This document shows, in pieces, positions 34,983 through 43,656 of a stretch of DNA of 64,000 bases. The position numbers were made by a program, and so were the translations under genes. Every line of letters starts with the position of its first letter. The stretch's first letter is position 1. Below the pieces are notes generated by a model. It was not told the origin of the DNA and searched no databases. It saw nothing but the letters and a program-made list of their open reading frames with translations. Source of the DNA: Psychrobacillus psychrodurans (GTDB taxonomy: Bacteria > Bacillota > Bacilli > Bacillales_A > Planococcaceae); the NCBI GenBank assembly GCA_900114885.1, contig FOUN01000010.1, forward strand, positions 1 through 64,000. The letters run 5' to 3'.

Positions 34983-36497
34983 ATGACTAAAAATCCTTAT
35001 ATAACAATGAAGAACATGAAGAAGTCATTTAATGGTGTACCCGTATTAAAGAATGTGACTCTTCAAATTGAAAAAGGAGAGATTCATGCATTGTTAGGTG
35101 AAAACGGTGCAGGTAAATCCACTCTGATGAATATTCTAGGGGGAGTTCATCAACCTGATAATGGCTCTATCTACATAAACGATAAGGAAGTTAAGATGAG
35201 CAATCCAAGAATATCGCAGGAGCAAGGGATTAGCTTTATCCATCAAGAACTAAATATGGTAACAGATCTCAAAGTGTATGAAAATATGTTTTTAGGTTCT
35301 GAACTTCGAAACAAAATGGGATTTTTAAAAGTAGAAGAGATGTGCCAGCAAACACATGACATCTTAGCTAAGCTAGGTGTGGACATAGACCCAAAGGAAT
35401 ACGTAAGAAATTTAGCAACTTCCTATAAACAACTGATAGAAATATCGAAAGCCTTGCTTCATAAATCCACCATTATAATTATGGATGAGCCAACAACCTC
35501 ATTAGCTGAACATGAAGTGAATCGATTATTTGAGTTAATGAAGAATTTAAAGAAATCAGGCATCTCGATTATTTATATTTCCCACAAACTGAAGGAAATA
35601 AAAGCAGTTTGTGACCGTTATACCGTATTACGTGATGGAGAAATGATTAAAAGTGGAGATGTAGAACAAGAAGATCTAGATACAATAACTAAGCTAATGG
35701 TTGGAAAATCAATTTCCCAAAATCGATTTGTACATGAACATACATTTGGTCCAGTATTGCTAGAGGTGAATAATTTAACTAGCTTTGGATTATTTAAGAA
35801 CATTCATTTTCAGGTGAAAAAAGGAGAAATAGTAGGCTTTACTGGTCTAGCAGGGGACGGCCGTACAGAACTTTTTGAAAGCTTATTTGGATATCGAAAG
35901 AAATACACTGGTGAAATAAAGATCAATAACCAGTTGATAAAAATAGATCACCCACGAAAAGCGGTGGAAGCAGGAATAGGTCTTGTTCCAAAGGATCGCA
36001 AGGAAAATGCAATCATTAAAGATTTAAGTGTGATCCATAATATGAGCTTGTCATCTATAGGGAATTTTGAGAAATCAGGATTTATTCTAGATAATGCTGA
36101 GAGAGATAAATTTCAGTACTATAAAGAGCTGTTGAACATCAAAGTTCACAACCCACGTATTACAATCGATAAGTTAAGTGGTGGTAATCAGCAAAAAGTC
36201 ATCATCGCCAAATGGCTTGAAGTCGGAGCGGATATACTAATCTTCGATAACCCTACCCAGGGAATAGACGTAGGGGCAAAACAGGAGATTTATCAACAAA
36301 TTGTGGCATTAGCTGAACAAGGGAAATCGGTGATTATATTGTCCTCAGAGGCACCCGAGGTAATGAGAATTTGTCATACGATTAATGTGATGTACCAAGG
36401 GGAAATAACAGCACGATTTAACGGAGAAGAAGCAACGGAAGAAGAAATTATGCATTATGCAACCGGCTCGAAAAGGGAGGCCGCTAAAATTGGCTAA
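34983..36497 (+). CDS. sugar ABC transporter ATPase, double domain (RbsA/MglA-like)
   Basis: 504 residues, two fused nucleotide-binding domains. Domain 1 has an intact Walker A (GENGAGKSTLM) and Walker B (IIIMDEPTTSL), but its signature reads LATSYKQ instead of the usual LSxxxxQ form. Domain 2 has the degenerate P-loop GLAGDGRTEL typical of the family and a good signature LSGGNQQ. It powers sugar uptake with the permease downstream. ATG 34983 follows TAGGAGGG; the longer frame runs into the attenuator hairpin. Confidence 0.9.
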   Translation: MTKNPYITMKNMKKSFNGVPVLKNVTLQIEKGEIHALLGENGAGKSTLMNILGGVHQPDNGSIYINDKEVKMSNPRISQEQGISFIHQELNMVTDLKVYENMFLGSELRNKMGFLKVEEMCQQTHDILAKLGVDIDPKEYVRNLATSYKQLIEISKALLHKSTIIIMDEPTTSLAEHEVNRLFELMKNLKKSGISIIYISHKLKEIKAVCDRYTVLRDGEMIKSGDVEQEDLDTITKLMVGKSISQNRFVHEHTFGPVLLEVNNLTSFGLFKNIHFQVKKGEIVGFTGLAGDGRTELFESLFGYRKKYTGEIKINNQLIKIDHPRKAVEAGIGLVPKDRKENAIIKDLSVIHNMSLSSIGNFEKSGFILDNAERDKFQYYKELLNIKVHNPRITIDKLSGGNQQKVIIAKWLEVGADILIFDNPTQGIDVGAKQEIYQQIVALAEQGKSVIILSSEAPEVMRICHTINVMYQGEITARFNGEEATEEEIMHYATGSKREAAKIG

Positions 36498-37464
36498 TAC
36501 AAATGTAAAAGAATATAGTCCGCAAGTTTCAAGTGCAAAAAGTCGTCTTACATGGCTGTGGTCAGAATATAGCGTCATTATTGCTTTCATCATTATTTTT
36601 ATAGCATCTACTATTATGAATCCTAGATTTCTAGATATTAATAACCAGCTAAATATACTAATGCAGGTTTCTATAATTGGAATTGTTGCATTGGGTATGA
36701 CTGTCGTTATGCTTTCTGGTGGAATCGACTTATCGGTCGGATCCGTGCTTGCGCTAGTCGGTGTCATCACAGTTTTAGCGTTAAATGCGTCAGGAAGTAT
36801 ACTTGTTGGGATTTTTACTGCATTAGTTGTTGGTTCATTTGCAGGATTCTTAAATGGATTAATGGTTGCAAAAGGCAGGATTGCTTCGTTTATTGCTACA
36901 TTAGGAATGATGGCGGCAGCACGCTCCATTGCGTTATATATTGCAGAAGGTGGAAGTGTTTCAGGAGAGGTTAAGGGGTTTACTGCCATCGCGAATAATG
37001 ACTTATGGATATTTGATTATCCAGTTTTAATTTTCTTTGCCATGACCGCGTTGGTATATATTTTGATGCACAAAACGAGGTTTGGAAGATATGTGTATGC
37101 ACTTGGAAGTAATGAAAAAGCTGCTATGCTTTCTGCAATTCGAGTGGACCGTATTAAAATTGCTGTGTATAGTTTGGCTGGGTTATTGGTAAGTGTAGCT
37201 GCTATCATTGAAACGTCACGCTTAAATTCTATTTCATCCTCAAGCTCGGGAGTTCAATATGAGCTCGATGCGATTGCTGCCGTTATAATAGGTGGAACAA
37301 GGATGACAGGTGGTCGTGGGAAGATTATAGGGACACTTTTCGGAGTACTCATTTTAGGAATTCTAAATAATATGATGAATTTAATGAATGTTTCTCCGTA
37401 CCTACAAGGATTTGTAAAGGGCCTAATCATAATTATTGCTGTAGTATTCCAAAAAAGAGAGTAG
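36490..37464 (+). CDS. sugar ABC transporter permease (RbsC-like)
   Basis: 324 residues from TTG 36490, with GGGAGG 9 nt ahead; it overlaps the ATPase stop by 8 nt, so the two are coupled. It has about nine membrane helices of the RbsC/MglC type. Characteristic segments are GIVALGMTVVMLSGGIDLSVGS, GRIASFIATLGMM and the conserved loop YALGSNEKAA. It forms the transmembrane path as a dimer. Confidence 0.9.
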   Translation: MANTNVKEYSPQVSSAKSRLTWLWSEYSVIIAFIIIFIASTIMNPRFLDINNQLNILMQVSIIGIVALGMTVVMLSGGIDLSVGSVLALVGVITVLALNASGSILVGIFTALVVGSFAGFLNGLMVAKGRIASFIATLGMMAAARSIALYIAEGGSVSGEVKGFTAIANNDLWIFDYPVLIFFAMTALVYILMHKTRFGRYVYALGSNEKAAMLSAIRVDRIKIAVYSLAGLLVSVAAIIETSRLNSISSSSSGVQYELDAIAAVIIGGTRMTGGRGKIIGTLFGVLILGILNNMMNLMNVSPYLQGFVKGLIIIIAVVFQKRE

Positions 37465-37474
37465 GTGTAATCAT

Positions 37475-38509
37475 ATGGGGTTAAAAGTAGGGATTATTGG
37501 GTGTGGGTCAATTACTAAATTGCGCCATGCACCAGAATATAAAGCAAATCCATTCGTGGATGAAATCTTTTTTTATGATCGAAACCCTGAACGTGCAGAG
37601 GCGTTAGCAGTCATGTTTGATGGTACAGTAGTACAAAGCGTGGATGAATTATTTACAGATCCCACGATACAAGTAATTAGTGATTGTTCTTCGAATGAAT
37701 ATCACCATATATTTTCCACTAAAGCACTATTAAATGGGAAGCATGTTCTGTGTGAAAAGCCAATTTCCCTTACAATTGAACACGCAAAAGAAATACTTGA
37801 TGCCCAAAAGCAATCCGGGAAAAAATTTATGGTAGATCATAATCAGCGATTTACTCGCGCGCATCAAAAAGCGAAAGAAATCATTAAAAGTGAAGAACTT
37901 GGTAAAGTGCTGACTTTTAGAACAACTTTTGGACACTCGGGACCGGAACAATGGGGAATAAATAAATCAAATTCCACATGGTTCTTTCAAAAGGAGCGTT
38001 CTGGTCTTGGTGTTGCTGGAGATTTGGGAATCCATAAAGTGGATTTATTGCATTACTTATTAGATGATGAAATTGAGCAGGTAAGTGCCTTCCAGGGAGC
38101 ACTCGACAAAGTCGATGAAAATAACGAACCGATAGAAGTATGCGATAACATCGTATGTAGTTTAAAAACAAAAAAAGGTCGTATAGGTACTGCTACGTTC
38201 TCTTGGACATATTATGGTGAAGAAGATAATAGTACAATTATCTATTGTGAGAAAGGCATTTTGAAAATTTATCATAGTGAACAGCATCAATTAGAAGTGA
38301 TTACAAAAGATGGAGAGAAAATACAATATCAACTAGAGAATATCCAAACAAATAACAATCAAACAAATAGTGGTGTAATCGATGCATTTATCGAATGTAT
38401 TCGCTTTGACCAACAGCCGCTTGTCACTGGAGAGGATGCATTATCTTCGCTAAAAGTCATTTTAGGTATTATAGAAGCGGCTGAAACGAATGCGGTTGTA
38501 AAGATATAA
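37475..38509 (+). CDS. Gfo/Idh/MocA family oxidoreductase
   Basis: 344 residues. The N-terminal Rossmann fold has VGIIGCGSITKLRHAPEY and the conserved HVLCEKPISLT, where the Lys is in the active site. A C-terminal alpha/beta domain follows, with the GDLGIHKVDLLHYL motif (His). The family oxidises sugars or inositols with NAD(P). It starts 10 nt after the permease and is the last gene of the operon. No sugar kinase is present, so a non-phosphorylating oxidation route is suggested. Confidence 0.9.
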   Translation: MGLKVGIIGCGSITKLRHAPEYKANPFVDEIFFYDRNPERAEALAVMFDGTVVQSVDELFTDPTIQVISDCSSNEYHHIFSTKALLNGKHVLCEKPISLTIEHAKEILDAQKQSGKKFMVDHNQRFTRAHQKAKEIIKSEELGKVLTFRTTFGHSGPEQWGINKSNSTWFFQKERSGLGVAGDLGIHKVDLLHYLLDDEIEQVSAFQGALDKVDENNEPIEVCDNIVCSLKTKKGRIGTATFSWTYYGEEDNSTIIYCEKGILKIYHSEQHQLEVITKDGEKIQYQLENIQTNNNQTNSGVIDAFIECIRFDQQPLVTGEDALSSLKVILGIIEAAETNAVVKI

Positions 38510-38536
38510 AGCACAAGGGTTAAATTAAATTTAATA

Positions 38537-38574
38537 TAAAAGCCGTTTTCTGAGTGAACAGAAAACGGCTTTTA
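38537..38574. terminator. bidirectional terminator of the sugar operon
   Basis: 15-bp stem AAAAGCCGTTTTCTG/CAGAAAACGGCTTTT, usable on both strands; the SDR gene converges from the right. Confidence 0.92.
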
Positions 38575-38606
38575 TATTATAAAGATGATGTTTTTTGTGA
38601 ACCTAA

Positions 38607-39350
38607 CTATTTCGCAGTATAGCCGCCATCAACGTGAATAGTAGTACCAGTTACGAAGTCATTTTCTGCTAAGAAGACAACTGCGTGAGCAATTTCTTCA
38701 GGGTTACCAAGGCGACCCACTGGATGTTTTGCTACTAAACCATCATAGAAATCACCTAATGATTCTTTATTTACTAAACCTGATTCGATGAATCCCGGAG
38801 CTACAGCATTTACGCGAATGTTACGATCAGCATATTCTAATGCAACTGATTTTGTGATTAAGTTAACTGCACCTTTGCTAGCTGCGTAAGGGATTGACGT
38901 TGGTTCCCCAACAGTACCTAAAATCGAGGACGTATTAATAATTGCACCGCCACCAGTTTTTAACATTTCACGAAGTGCATACTTAATACCATAGAATACA
39001 CCATCTTGGTTTACGGCGATAACACGTTTGTATTCATCATCTGTTAATTCGTGTGTAGGTTTTTGAATACCAATACCAGCATTGTTGAAAATAATATCTA
39101 GTTGACCAAATTTATCAACCGCTGTTTTTACAAGGTTTTCAACAGATTGCTCGTCTGCTACGTCTGTACGTACAAATAATACATTTTCAAACGTTTCTTT
39201 TAATTGTTGTTCTACAGCTTTACCAGAATCCTCGTTGTAATCACCAATAACAACTTTTGCACCTTTTGCTAAAAAAGCTTTTGCAGTAGCTAATCCTATA
39301 CCAGAAGCTCCTCCTGTTACAACCGCTACTTTATCTTTTAAGTCAGTCAT
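38607..39350 (-). CDS. short-chain dehydrogenase/reductase
   Basis: 247 residues, classical SDR. The cofactor motif is TGGASGIG (about 12-19), then NNAGIG, the catalytic Ser in NTSSILG, and the YxxxK pair in YAASKGAV. C-terminal AENDFVTGTTIHVDGGYTA is typical of glucose 1-dehydrogenase and 3-oxoacyl-ACP reductase-like enzymes. Cys and membrane segments are absent, so it is cytosolic. Start ATG 39350 with TCCCTCC complement (GGAGGGA) just upstream. The substrate is unknown. Confidence 0.9.
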   Translation of the reverse strand: MTDLKDKVAVVTGGASGIGLATAKAFLAKGAKVVIGDYNEDSGKAVEQQLKETFENVLFVRTDVADEQSVENLVKTAVDKFGQLDIIFNNAGIGIQKPTHELTDDEYKRVIAVNQDGVFYGIKYALREMLKTGGGAIINTSSILGTVGEPTSIPYAASKGAVNLITKSVALEYADRNIRVNAVAPGFIESGLVNKESLGDFYDGLVAKHPVGRLGNPEEIAHAVVFLAENDFVTGTTIHVDGGYTAK

Positions 39351-39750
39351 GATAAATCCCTCCAATTAGTTTATATAAAAATTAATAACAATCTAATTGT
39401 ATTCCTCTCTTTAAGATATTTCAAATTAGAGAATCCTAATTATAAGATAAATATTAAAAGAACATTAGCACTTGGTGAAGATCGAGAACTTTTGCAAATT
39501 AGTATAGTGAGTAAAGCTGATGTTTGTAGTTATAGGTTACTGACCTGTCTCGAACTATCTTATAATATCCAACAACTTAGCTCTTCAATCATTTATAATT
39601 TATGTTTTTTCCTGTTTTGTTTCCATAGGAAATGAAACACCAGAATACTAAACAAGTTGATAGCACTATTTTTTAGAACTAGTATTGGTATCTAATTTAG
39701 TACAGCTTGATAATAATACTTGCAGTTTGTTTGGAAACAATATAATATTT

Positions 39751-39771
39751 AAATCGTAATCATTACTATTT
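39751..39771 (+). promoter_or_regulatory. Zur box 1
   Basis: AAATCGTAAT-C-ATTACTATTT differs at one base from the Bacillus Zur consensus (AAATCGTAAT-n-ATTACGATTT). It lies 39 bp before the CobW-type gene. Repression when zinc is plentiful is expected. The rest of 39351-39809 is AT-rich with no gene. Confidence 0.82.
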
Positions 39772-39809
39772 ATAATTCGATACAATTGTGTTGAATGGTT
39801 AGGAGAAAA

Positions 39810-40952
39810 ATGGAAAATAGAATACCGGTAACAATATTAAGTGGATATTTGGGTTCAGGAAAGACAACTTTACTGAATCATATTTTACAAAATCGTCAAG
39901 GGCTTAAAGTAGCGGTCATCGTAAATGATATGAGCGAGGTGAACGTTGATGCTTCTTTGGTAAAACAGGGTGGTTTTTTACGTACGGAGGAAAAGTTGAT
40001 TGAAATGCAGAATGGGTGTATTTGCTGCACACTTAGGGAGGATTTGGTAATCGAAGTGGAGAAGTTGGCTCAACTTGGAGATATTGATTACATCGTAATT
40101 GAGTCCTCCGGTATCAGTGAGCCTGTTCCGGTAGCTCAGACATTCACTTATATTGATGATAGCCTGGGCATCGATTTATCAAAGTTTTGTAAACTAGACA
40201 CTATGGTTTCTGTCATAGATGCAAATAGATTTTGGCAAGATTTTTCTTCTGGAGAAACATTGCTAGATCGTAAGGAAGCAGCGACTCATGACGATGTACG
40301 AGAAATAGCCGATTTACTTATTGACCAGATTGAATTTGCGAATGTATTAATTTTGAACAAGGCTGATTTAGTTGATGAAGAGACAATAGGCGAGTTAAAA
40401 GCTGTCCTTAAAAGCTTGAATCCAGATGCGAAAATCATAGTGACAGTAAACGCAAATCTTGCTTTAAACGAAGTATTGAATACAGGCTTATTCGATTTTG
40501 AAACATCCAGTCAAGGAGCGGGGTGGATTAAAGAGTTAAACGAAGAACATGTTCCTGAAACCGAGGAGTATGGTATTGCCTCTTTTGTCTATCGAAGTCA
40601 AAGACCTTTTCATCCAGAGCGCTTAATGAATTGGATTATGGATTGGCCAGTTGAAGTGATACGGACTAAAGGATTTTTATGGCTAGCAACTCGGGATGAT
40701 ACTGCTGTACTGCTATCTCAAGCTGGGCCATCTCTAGGGATAGAGGGAGCTGGAAAATGGGATATGGAGTATGGCATCAAGATGACAGAACTAGTATTTA
40801 TCGGAATAGATATGGACCAGCAACAAATCACATCCGACCTAAACCATTGCTTGTTGACAGAACACGAGTATGCACAGGATTGGACTAGTTTTTCTGATCC
40901 ACTACCAGCTTTTGAAATTGCTATTCAGATTAAAGAGGAGGAAGTAAGATGA
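39810..40952 (+). CDS. zagA: CobW/COG0523 zinc-starvation GTPase (ZagA/YciC-like)
   Basis: About 380 residues. It has P-loop [11 protein letters not shown], the metal-binding CxCC motif (Cys70, 72, 73 in [11 protein letters not shown]), the [12 protein letters not shown] switch, and NKAD for guanine. The C-terminal CobW_C domain follows (about 255-370). In Bacillus subtilis the homologue acts as a GTP-dependent zinc chaperone under zinc limitation. ATG 39810 follows AGGAG. A Zur box lies upstream; the L33 gene overlaps its stop by 4 nt. Confidence 0.9.
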   Translation: MENRIPVTILSGYLGSGKTTLLNHILQNRQGLKVAVIVNDMSEVNVDASLVKQGGFLRTEEKLIEMQNGCICCTLREDLVIEVEKLAQLGDIDYIVIESSGISEPVPVAQTFTYIDDSLGIDLSKFCKLDTMVSVIDANRFWQDFSSGETLLDRKEAATHDDVREIADLLIDQIEFANVLILNKADLVDEETIGELKAVLKSLNPDAKIIVTVNANLALNEVLNTGLFDFETSSQGAGWIKELNEEHVPETEEYGIASFVYRSQRPFHPERLMNWIMDWPVEVIRTKGFLWLATRDDTAVLLSQAGPSLGIEGAGKWDMEYGIKMTELVFIGIDMDQQQITSDLNHCLLTEHEYAQDWTSFSDPLPAFEIAIQIKEEEVR

Positions 40953-41098
40953 GAGTAAATATCACGTTGGCCTGCACAGAGACAGGTGATCGCAATTACA
41001 TAACGACCAAAAACAAAAGGAACAATCCAGAGCGTATTGAATTAAAGAAATACTGTCCAAGACTTCAGAAGGTGACACTTCACCGAGAAACGAAATAA
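40949..41098 (+). CDS. rpmG: 50S ribosomal protein L33, zinc-independent (C-) form
   Basis: 49 residues: [20 protein letters not shown], then [16 protein letters not shown] and [13 protein letters not shown]. Only one Cys remains of each CxxC pair (LACTETG, YCPRLQK), so it cannot bind zinc. It replaces the zinc-bearing L33 during zinc starvation, freeing zinc. ATG overlaps the GTPase stop (ATGA) and AGGAGGAAGTAAG precedes it, so the two genes are coupled and share Zur box 1. Confidence 0.93.
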   Translation: MRVNITLACTETGDRNYITTKNKRNNPERIELKKYCPRLQKVTLHRETK

Positions 41099-41116
41099 AA
41101 AATTTTACGTAATTTT

Positions 41117-41137
41117 AAAACGTAATTATTACGATAT
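41117..41137 (+). promoter_or_regulatory. Zur box 2
   Basis: AAAACGTAAT-T-ATTACGATAT keeps the full core CGTAAT-n-ATTACG and differs from consensus at two outer bases. It sits between the L33 and S14 genes, so S14 may also have its own Zur-controlled promoter. Confidence 0.72.
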
Positions 41138-41150
41138 AGGAGAGGGTAAA

Positions 41151-41420
41151 ATGGCAAAAAAATCAAAAGTGGTAAAAGATAAAAAGCAACAGAAAATGGT
41201 GGCCCATTACGCAGAGCTTCGTAAAGAACTGAAAGATAAAAGGGATTACAGGGCACTAAGCAAGTTACCGAGGGATTCTTCACCTTCACGCTTGAAAAAC
41301 CGTTGTGAATTGACTGGTAGACCGAGAGGTTATATGCGCAAATTTAATATGTCGCGTATTGCTTTCCGAGAGCTTGCACACAAAGGGCAAATCCCTGGAG
41401 TTAAAAAAGCAAGTTGGTAA
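41151..41420 (+). CDS. rpsN: 30S ribosomal protein S14, zinc-independent form
   Basis: 89 residues, the long C- form of S14. Only one Cys is present ([11 protein letters not shown]), where the zinc form has two CxxC pairs. The end [25 protein letters not shown] is typical. It is a backup S14 for zinc-starved cells, as is YhzA in Bacillus subtilis. AGGAGAGG precedes the ATG. Zur box 2 is 13 bp upstream. Confidence 0.95.
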   Translation: MAKKSKVVKDKKQQKMVAHYAELRKELKDKRDYRALSKLPRDSSPSRLKNRCELTGRPRGYMRKFNMSRIAFRELAHKGQIPGVKKASW

Positions 41421-41462
41421 TGAAGTATTGAGGTATTATGTACTAACAGGGAGGTGAGGGAA

Positions 41463-41816
41463 ATGAACGAACGATTAATAGAGTTTCTCTTAAGAAGTGA
41501 AGTCGCAAATCTCCCAAAAGAAAAACAACGCCTTTATAAGTTTATTGTTGATGCAGAAGACTGCTTGGTCGATATAGCGGAAACAGTCGATGAGTTTCAA
41601 CAGTTGTTAGTGAAACACTCTCCATATGAACAGGCAGTACACCATTTCAACATACCTTTCAATGAGATTGTATACATGATGGATGAAATTGAAACGGAGC
41701 TTAACAGAAAAGTTAAAAAGCGATGTGAAAAAGTGGAATGGATAGATTATACGGACCAATTTTCTCGAAGCGTTACAGCTAATAGCAGCAAACGCATATA
41801 TTTGTTTATCAATTAG
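41463..41816 (+). CDS. hypothetical protein after rpsN, possible Zur unit member
   Basis: 117 residues, acidic and helical (EDCLVDIAETVDEFQQLLVKH), with a basic patch ELNRKVKKRCEK near residue 85. It has two Cys and three His but no clear metal motif. The site GGGAGGTGAGGGAA is strong. It follows rpsN by 42 nt with no terminator between, and a good terminator comes after it. It is therefore probably cotranscribed with the zinc-starvation genes. I recognise no family. Confidence 0.7.
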   Translation: MNERLIEFLLRSEVANLPKEKQRLYKFIVDAEDCLVDIAETVDEFQQLLVKHSPYEQAVHHFNIPFNEIVYMMDEIETELNRKVKKRCEKVEWIDYTDQFSRSVTANSSKRIYLFIN

Positions 41817-41882
41817 TGGAGTTAGTTATTTTCAAGATTGAATGTATGGACAATAAATAAATTCCCTAAATAACAAGAAGTG

Positions 41883-41910
41883 AAAAAGAGACCTGAACGG
41901 TCTCTTTTTC
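41883..41910 (+). terminator. terminator of the zinc-starvation unit
   Basis: Stem AAAAAGAGACC/GGTCTCTTTTT, loop TGAAC. Confidence 0.92.
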
Positions 41911-42006
41911 ATGAAGTTATGTGTTTAAATCCTAGAAGATCATTTCGTAGTGAGGATCATCTACAACGAATTAAACTATTTATTAATCCTTCATTTTAAA
42001 CTTGTG

Positions 42007-42438
42007 CTATGGATAAAATAGTTTTGTTTGAAGAATATCCATAGCACGTTCAATATCATCTAAATCTTCTTTGGAAGCATTCTCTAGTCGCTTTAGAAAA
42101 CGAGATTCTATAGTTGCAAAAGCTTCGTTCATCATGGCTTCTCCATCATTAGAAAGACGAATATATTGTTTTCGTCGATCTTCGGTATCATTTAATTTCT
42201 CGATTAAATTTTTCTTACTTAACTTGCTGAGCTCACGACTTGTGTTCGGCATAGACATGTTTTGACAATCGTTAATTTCACTTGGCGTAACAGGTTGACT
42301 AACTGAAATATATTCAAGAATGCTATATTGAACCTGCGAAATGGAGTCTGACTTCGCATTTTTTGTTAGTTCATGTGTTACTCGATGAACAGAAGATGTA
42401 AATGATACTAGTTTATAAAAAAGAGCATTTTTGTCCAT
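42007..42438 (-). CDS. MarR-family transcriptional regulator
   Basis: 143 residues, winged helix-turn-helix. Recognition region SEINDCQNMSMPNTSRELSKLSKKNLIEK and wing NDTEDRRKQYIRLSNDG are typical of MarR. It likely represses the divergent flavoprotein gene and itself through two palindromes in between. A Cys in the recognition region (NDCQN) could serve as a redox sensor, as in some MarR proteins (inference). ATG 42438 has AAGAGGTGAGAG upstream. Confidence 0.88.
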   Translation of the reverse strand: MDKNALFYKLVSFTSSVHRVTHELTKNAKSDSISQVQYSILEYISVSQPVTPSEINDCQNMSMPNTSRELSKLSKKNLIEKLNDTEDRRKQYIRLSNDGEAMMNEAFATIESRFLKRLENASKEDLDDIERAMDILQTKLFYP

Positions 42439-42484
42439 TCTCTCACCTCTTATAGACAAGGTAACAAAAATGTTATCGAAAAAC

Positions 42485-42541
42485 AATTATCATTTGATAA
42501 TTAAATTTCTTCGTGCTATTATTTAGTTATCAAATGATAAC
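42485..42541. promoter_or_regulatory. two MarR operators over a strong promoter
   Basis: Palindromes AATTATCATTTGATAATT (42485-42502) and GTTATCAAATGATAAC (42526-42541) share the form TTATCA-nn-TGATAA. The plus-strand promoter is TTGATA (42494), 17 bp, TATTAT (42517). One operator overlaps the -35 box and the other lies just after the -10 box. Confidence 0.8.
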
Positions 42542-42554
42542 AAAGAGGTGCGCT

Positions 42555-43211
42555 ATGAAGATGCTGTTAATTTACACATATCCAAATCACAATAGTTTAA
42601 ACTATGCATTTTTACAAAAAGTTATTAAGGGGAGTAATGAAAATACCAATATAGAGGAGTTACAGGTTTTAGATTTATATGAAGAGAACTTTGATCCTTT
42701 ACTAGTGTTTAACGAGCAAAAGCGAAGACGTGATATGCATACTGATCCAAATATTGAAAAATATAGGAAACAAATTATGTGGGCAGACAAAATTGTTTTT
42801 ATCTATCCAATATGGTGGGGTAGACCACCCGCAATGCTATTGGGATATATAGATCAATTATTTTCCTCTAATTTTGCTTATAAAGATAAGAAGGGACTTT
42901 TTCCAGAAGGACTTTTAAAAGGAAAGTCTGTAGTATGTGTGTCTACCATGAAGGGACCAACTAATTATCCATTTCTTTGGTTGAACAATTCTCACAAAAT
43001 TTTAATGAAAAGAGCACTATTTAATTTTGTTGGTATAAAGAAAGTGAAGTTCTTTGAATTTGGGAATATGGAAAGTCCGAAGGGAAATCAAAAGAAAAAG
43101 TTAGAAAAGGTTTATAATTATTTCAAAAAGATTGAGCATGAAGAAAACCGAAAAGATTTGTTATCGAAAAGATCTGAGAAATTTAAAGGAGATTCCTCAA
43201 TTAATTTATGA
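42555..43211 (+). CDS. NAD(P)H-dependent oxidoreductase, flavodoxin-2 fold
   Basis: 218 residues of the NQO/YwrO/KefF-type flavoprotein family. The N-terminal FMN loop is IYTYPNHNSLNYAF, and the conserved WADKIVFIYPIWWGRPPAMLLGYIDQLF follows near residue 75. Such enzymes reduce quinones or nitro and azo compounds with NAD(P)H by two electrons. The C-terminal 40 residues are very basic. It is controlled by the divergent MarR gene. ATG 42555 follows AAAGAGGTG. Confidence 0.87.
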   Translation: MKMLLIYTYPNHNSLNYAFLQKVIKGSNENTNIEELQVLDLYEENFDPLLVFNEQKRRRDMHTDPNIEKYRKQIMWADKIVFIYPIWWGRPPAMLLGYIDQLFSSNFAYKDKKGLFPEGLLKGKSVVCVSTMKGPTNYPFLWLNNSHKILMKRALFNFVGIKKVKFFEFGNMESPKGNQKKKLEKVYNYFKKIEHEENRKDLLSKRSEKFKGDSSINL

Positions 43212-43379
43212 AAAACAAGTATCTAATTTTTATAATCTGCAACAGGATATCTATATAAAGTTTTCCAAAGAAATTAGACAAGTTTATGTGAGAGGAAACT
43301 AAGTTATACTATAGGAGATTAGATTAAGTACTGAAAATCATAATTTCGTTATTATATTTTACGAACAGGAGTTATAAAG

Positions 43380-43622
43380 GTGAAAGAATTCAAAGTAACT
43401 TACTTTTTTGATGAAAACCATTATATAAGAAGATTTATCAATGTTGAGTCTCAAGAAAAGGCGGTAGAGTTAATTCAAAAAGAAAGGGATGAATTTATTT
43501 CATTTATCGATAGCAGGGGGATATACCATGAACTGAACACCAGCGGAGTTAGAGTGACTCAAATATCGGAATATCACAGAATAGATAAAACAAAGAAAGC
43601 ATTAGGGTCTGATAAAACCTGA
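43380..43622 (+). CDS. hypothetical small protein
   Basis: 80 residues from a GTG start with AGGAG 9-10 nt upstream. It looks like a compact alpha/beta fold (FKVTYFFDENHYIRRFINVES, then a helix with EKAVELIQKERDEF). No membrane segment or metal motif is present. The last codons form the left arm of its own terminator (43595). I recognise no family. Confidence 0.65.
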   Translation: MKEFKVTYFFDENHYIRRFINVESQEKAVELIQKERDEFISFIDSRGIYHELNTSGVRVTQISEYHRIDKTKKALGSDKT

Positions 43623-43637
43623 TGCTTTCTTCGTTTT
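43595..43637 (+). terminator. terminator overlapping the end of the small gene
   Basis: GAAAGCATTAGG/CCTGATGCTTTC stem with TTCGTTTT tail. Confidence 0.8.
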
Positions 43638-43656
43638 GCTATCTTGTCTTTGTTGT

